DNA from: a bacterium
GTDB taxonomy: Bacteria; Verrucomicrobiota; Verrucomicrobiia; Limisphaerales; J093
Direction of reading: 5' to 3'
Length of the DNA stretch: 6,604 bases
NCBI GenBank assembly: GCA_021784265.1
Contig: JAJXTA010000163.1
Span: 1 to 6,604 of the forward strand
The first letter of the stretch is position 1. Each line of letters starts with the position of its first letter. Shown piece by piece: positions 5,704 to 6,604 of this stretch. Under the pieces are notes generated by a model. The model saw only the letters and a list, made by a program, of their open reading frames with translations, did no database searches and was not told the origin of the DNA. Position numbers and translations under genes: made by a program.

Positions 5704-6302
5704 TGGAAGACGCGGCGGGTGACCTTGGTGTGGATTTGGTAGAAATCGAACAGGCTATTGCTCCCCAGCGGGATGGTGTGATAGAGCAATTGATAGAACT
5801 GCAAGGTCAGATCAATGGCTTGGTTGCTGCGCTGGGTGGTGTTGGTGTTGCCCTGGTAATCTTCGCCGGTGAAGGTGGTGATGTTGGTGAGATACTGGGC
5901 AATGATTGTGGGGGTGTTGGAGTTGAGGTCGCTCCGATACATCAGACAGTCCACGTTGGTGTCCAGGTAGTACTGGCTGGTGATCGCCGGCGGCCCCAGC
6001 TCCACGACCTGGATCGCGTTGCCCATCTGGGGTGAACTCTCGGCGGCGGGAACGAAACTGTAAGCGTCCCCCATGCCGATGATTACATTGTCAGCTTGGC
6101 GAATGTCGGCCACCAGCCGGTTGATGCCCTTCTGGGCCTGTTGGTTGGCCCCGAGCTTGGCCTGCATGATCTGGTAGAGCTGCAGGCCAAAGAGGTGGCC
6201 GGCGATCATGGCCGCCGTCGCCAGGATCAGGATCACCATGACGATCATCATTTCCGGCAGGGTGAACGCGCGCTGGCGCGGGGAGCGAGGGGGGAGGTTC
6301 AT
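5700..6302 (-). CDS. prepilin-type N-terminal cleavage/methylation protein, PilW/GspJ-like
   Basis: The 200-residue product begins MNLPPRSPRQRAFTLPEMMIV, a class III signal: basic leader, cut predicted between A12 and F13, then TLPE with E17 as the conserved mature E5, and a hydrophobic helix MMIVMVILILATAAMIAG (18-35). The residue before the cut is Ala rather than Gly, a form I associate with many Verrucomicrobiota pseudopilins. The helix continues into YQIMQAKLGANQQAQKGINRLVADIRQADNVI (43-74), which fits PilW/GspJ proteins whose N-helix ends in a short 'DIRQA'-like stretch. The globular part is Asn/Thr/Gln-rich and has a single cysteine in VDCLMYR. Product and cut site imply processing by a prepilin peptidase encoded elsewhere. 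The ATG at 6300-6302 gives a normal leader length; no Shine-Dalgarno is present. It follows the upstream partial gene by 16 bp and overlaps the downstream gene by 4 bp, so the three read as one operon. Confidence 0.85.
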   Translation of the reverse strand: MNLPPRSPRQRAFTLPEMMIVMVILILATAAMIAGHLFGLQLYQIMQAKLGANQQAQKGINRLVADIRQADNVIIGMGDAYSFVPAAESSPQMGNAIQVVELGPPAITSQYYLDTNVDCLMYRSDLNSNTPTIIAQYLTNITTFTGEDYQGNTNTTQRSNQAIDLTLQFYQLLYHTIPLGSNSLFDFYQIHTKVTRRVFQ

Positions 6303-6318
6303 CGCGGCGGGCGGGGGC

Positions 6319-6604
6319 TCACAGGGTGTCGGGGGCCCGATAGGTGACCATCTCGTTGGTGCCGGTCTCCCCGTTGATGAAGGGCCAGGTGCAGGTCACC
6401 TTGATGCACTTGAGCGGGGGGTTGTTTTGCACCTGGGTGATCGTGGTGGTGATGGTGGCGTAGGTAATGTTGGTGCCCTTGCGCGGGAAATCCAGCGGCA
6501 GGGTCGCGGTCGGGAAATTCGTTGCCACCACCTGGTCCACCACCGGGAAGGCACCTAAGTCCCACTTGGCCGCGCGGACTTGTTCCATCTGCCGCAAGGC
6601 CAAG
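6319..6604 (-). CDS. C-terminal part of a probable minor pilin (PilV-like), 5' end cut by window edge
   Basis: The frame is open from the right edge to a TGA at 6319-6321, giving about 95 codons. The first visible residues (LALRQMEQVRAAKWDL) look like the end of a pilin N-terminal helix, where small and polar residues follow the membrane part; the hydrophobic helix and cleavage site would lie outside the window. The rest is Thr/Val-rich, likely beta structure (ITYATITTTITQVQ), with two cysteines five residues apart (KCIKVTCTW), which could form a disulfide outside the cytoplasm. Position directly before a PilW-like and a PilX-like gene matches the usual minor-pilin order, which is the main reason for the PilV-like label. 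A start inside the visible sequence is unlikely because the frame continues upstream. Could instead be another pseudopilin such as a GspI-like protein. Confidence 0.65.
   Translation of the reverse strand, partial: LALRQMEQVRAAKWDLGAFPVVDQVVATNFPTATLPLDFPRKGTNITYATITTTITQVQNNPPLKCIKVTCTWPFINGETGTNEMVTYRAPDTL

Overview
The window is a high-GC chromosomal segment with six protein genes, two of them cut by the window edges. Five genes lie on the minus strand. The only plus-strand gene is a regulator/methyltransferase fusion. Several traits point to Verrucomicrobiota or a PVC relative: pseudopilin leaders of the A|FTLxE type, pseudopilin genes outside any recognisable type IV pilus machinery cluster, a Sec-exported nitroreductase-like protein, a xylose-isomerase-like TIM barrel, and no clear Shine-Dalgarno sequence before any start codon. 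The taxonomic call is an inference from style, not from a marker gene.

Layout. Bases 1-807 hold the N-terminal two thirds of metK (S-adenosylmethionine synthetase, minus strand). A 243-bp gap carries overlapping divergent promoters with several inverted repeats, then a very GC-rich leader rich in hairpins. Bases 1051-1980 (plus) encode an ArsR-type helix-turn-helix fused to a SAM-dependent methyltransferase domain. A 36-bp convergent gap with a hairpin separates it from a minus-strand exported nitroreductase-family protein (2017-2706), which has a promoter so close to its ATG that the mRNA should be nearly leaderless. Next comes a minus-strand sugar phosphate isomerase/epimerase-like protein (2873-3835) with its own promoter. 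After a hairpin region at 3951-3989 there is a minus-strand pseudopilin cassette, read from the right edge leftward: a 5'-truncated probable minor pilin (PilV-like), a PilW/GspJ-like prepilin, and an unusually large PilX-like protein of 569 residues. The last two overlap by ATGA.

How the genes may work together. The most coherent regulatory idea is at the left: metK makes SAM, and the divergent gene encodes a DNA-binding domain joined to a domain that should bind SAM or SAH, so the fusion could sense the SAM/SAH pool and control metK and itself through the shared promoter. The three pseudopilin-like genes look like one operon for the minor or tip components of a pilus or type II-secretion-like fibre. 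The isomerase and the nitroreductase appear to be separately transcribed metabolic genes of unknown substrate. I saw no CRISPR array, insertion sequence, tRNA, rRNA, phage gene or clear defence system. No element here is clearly a new system; the metK regulator pair and the oversized PilX-like protein are the best leads.
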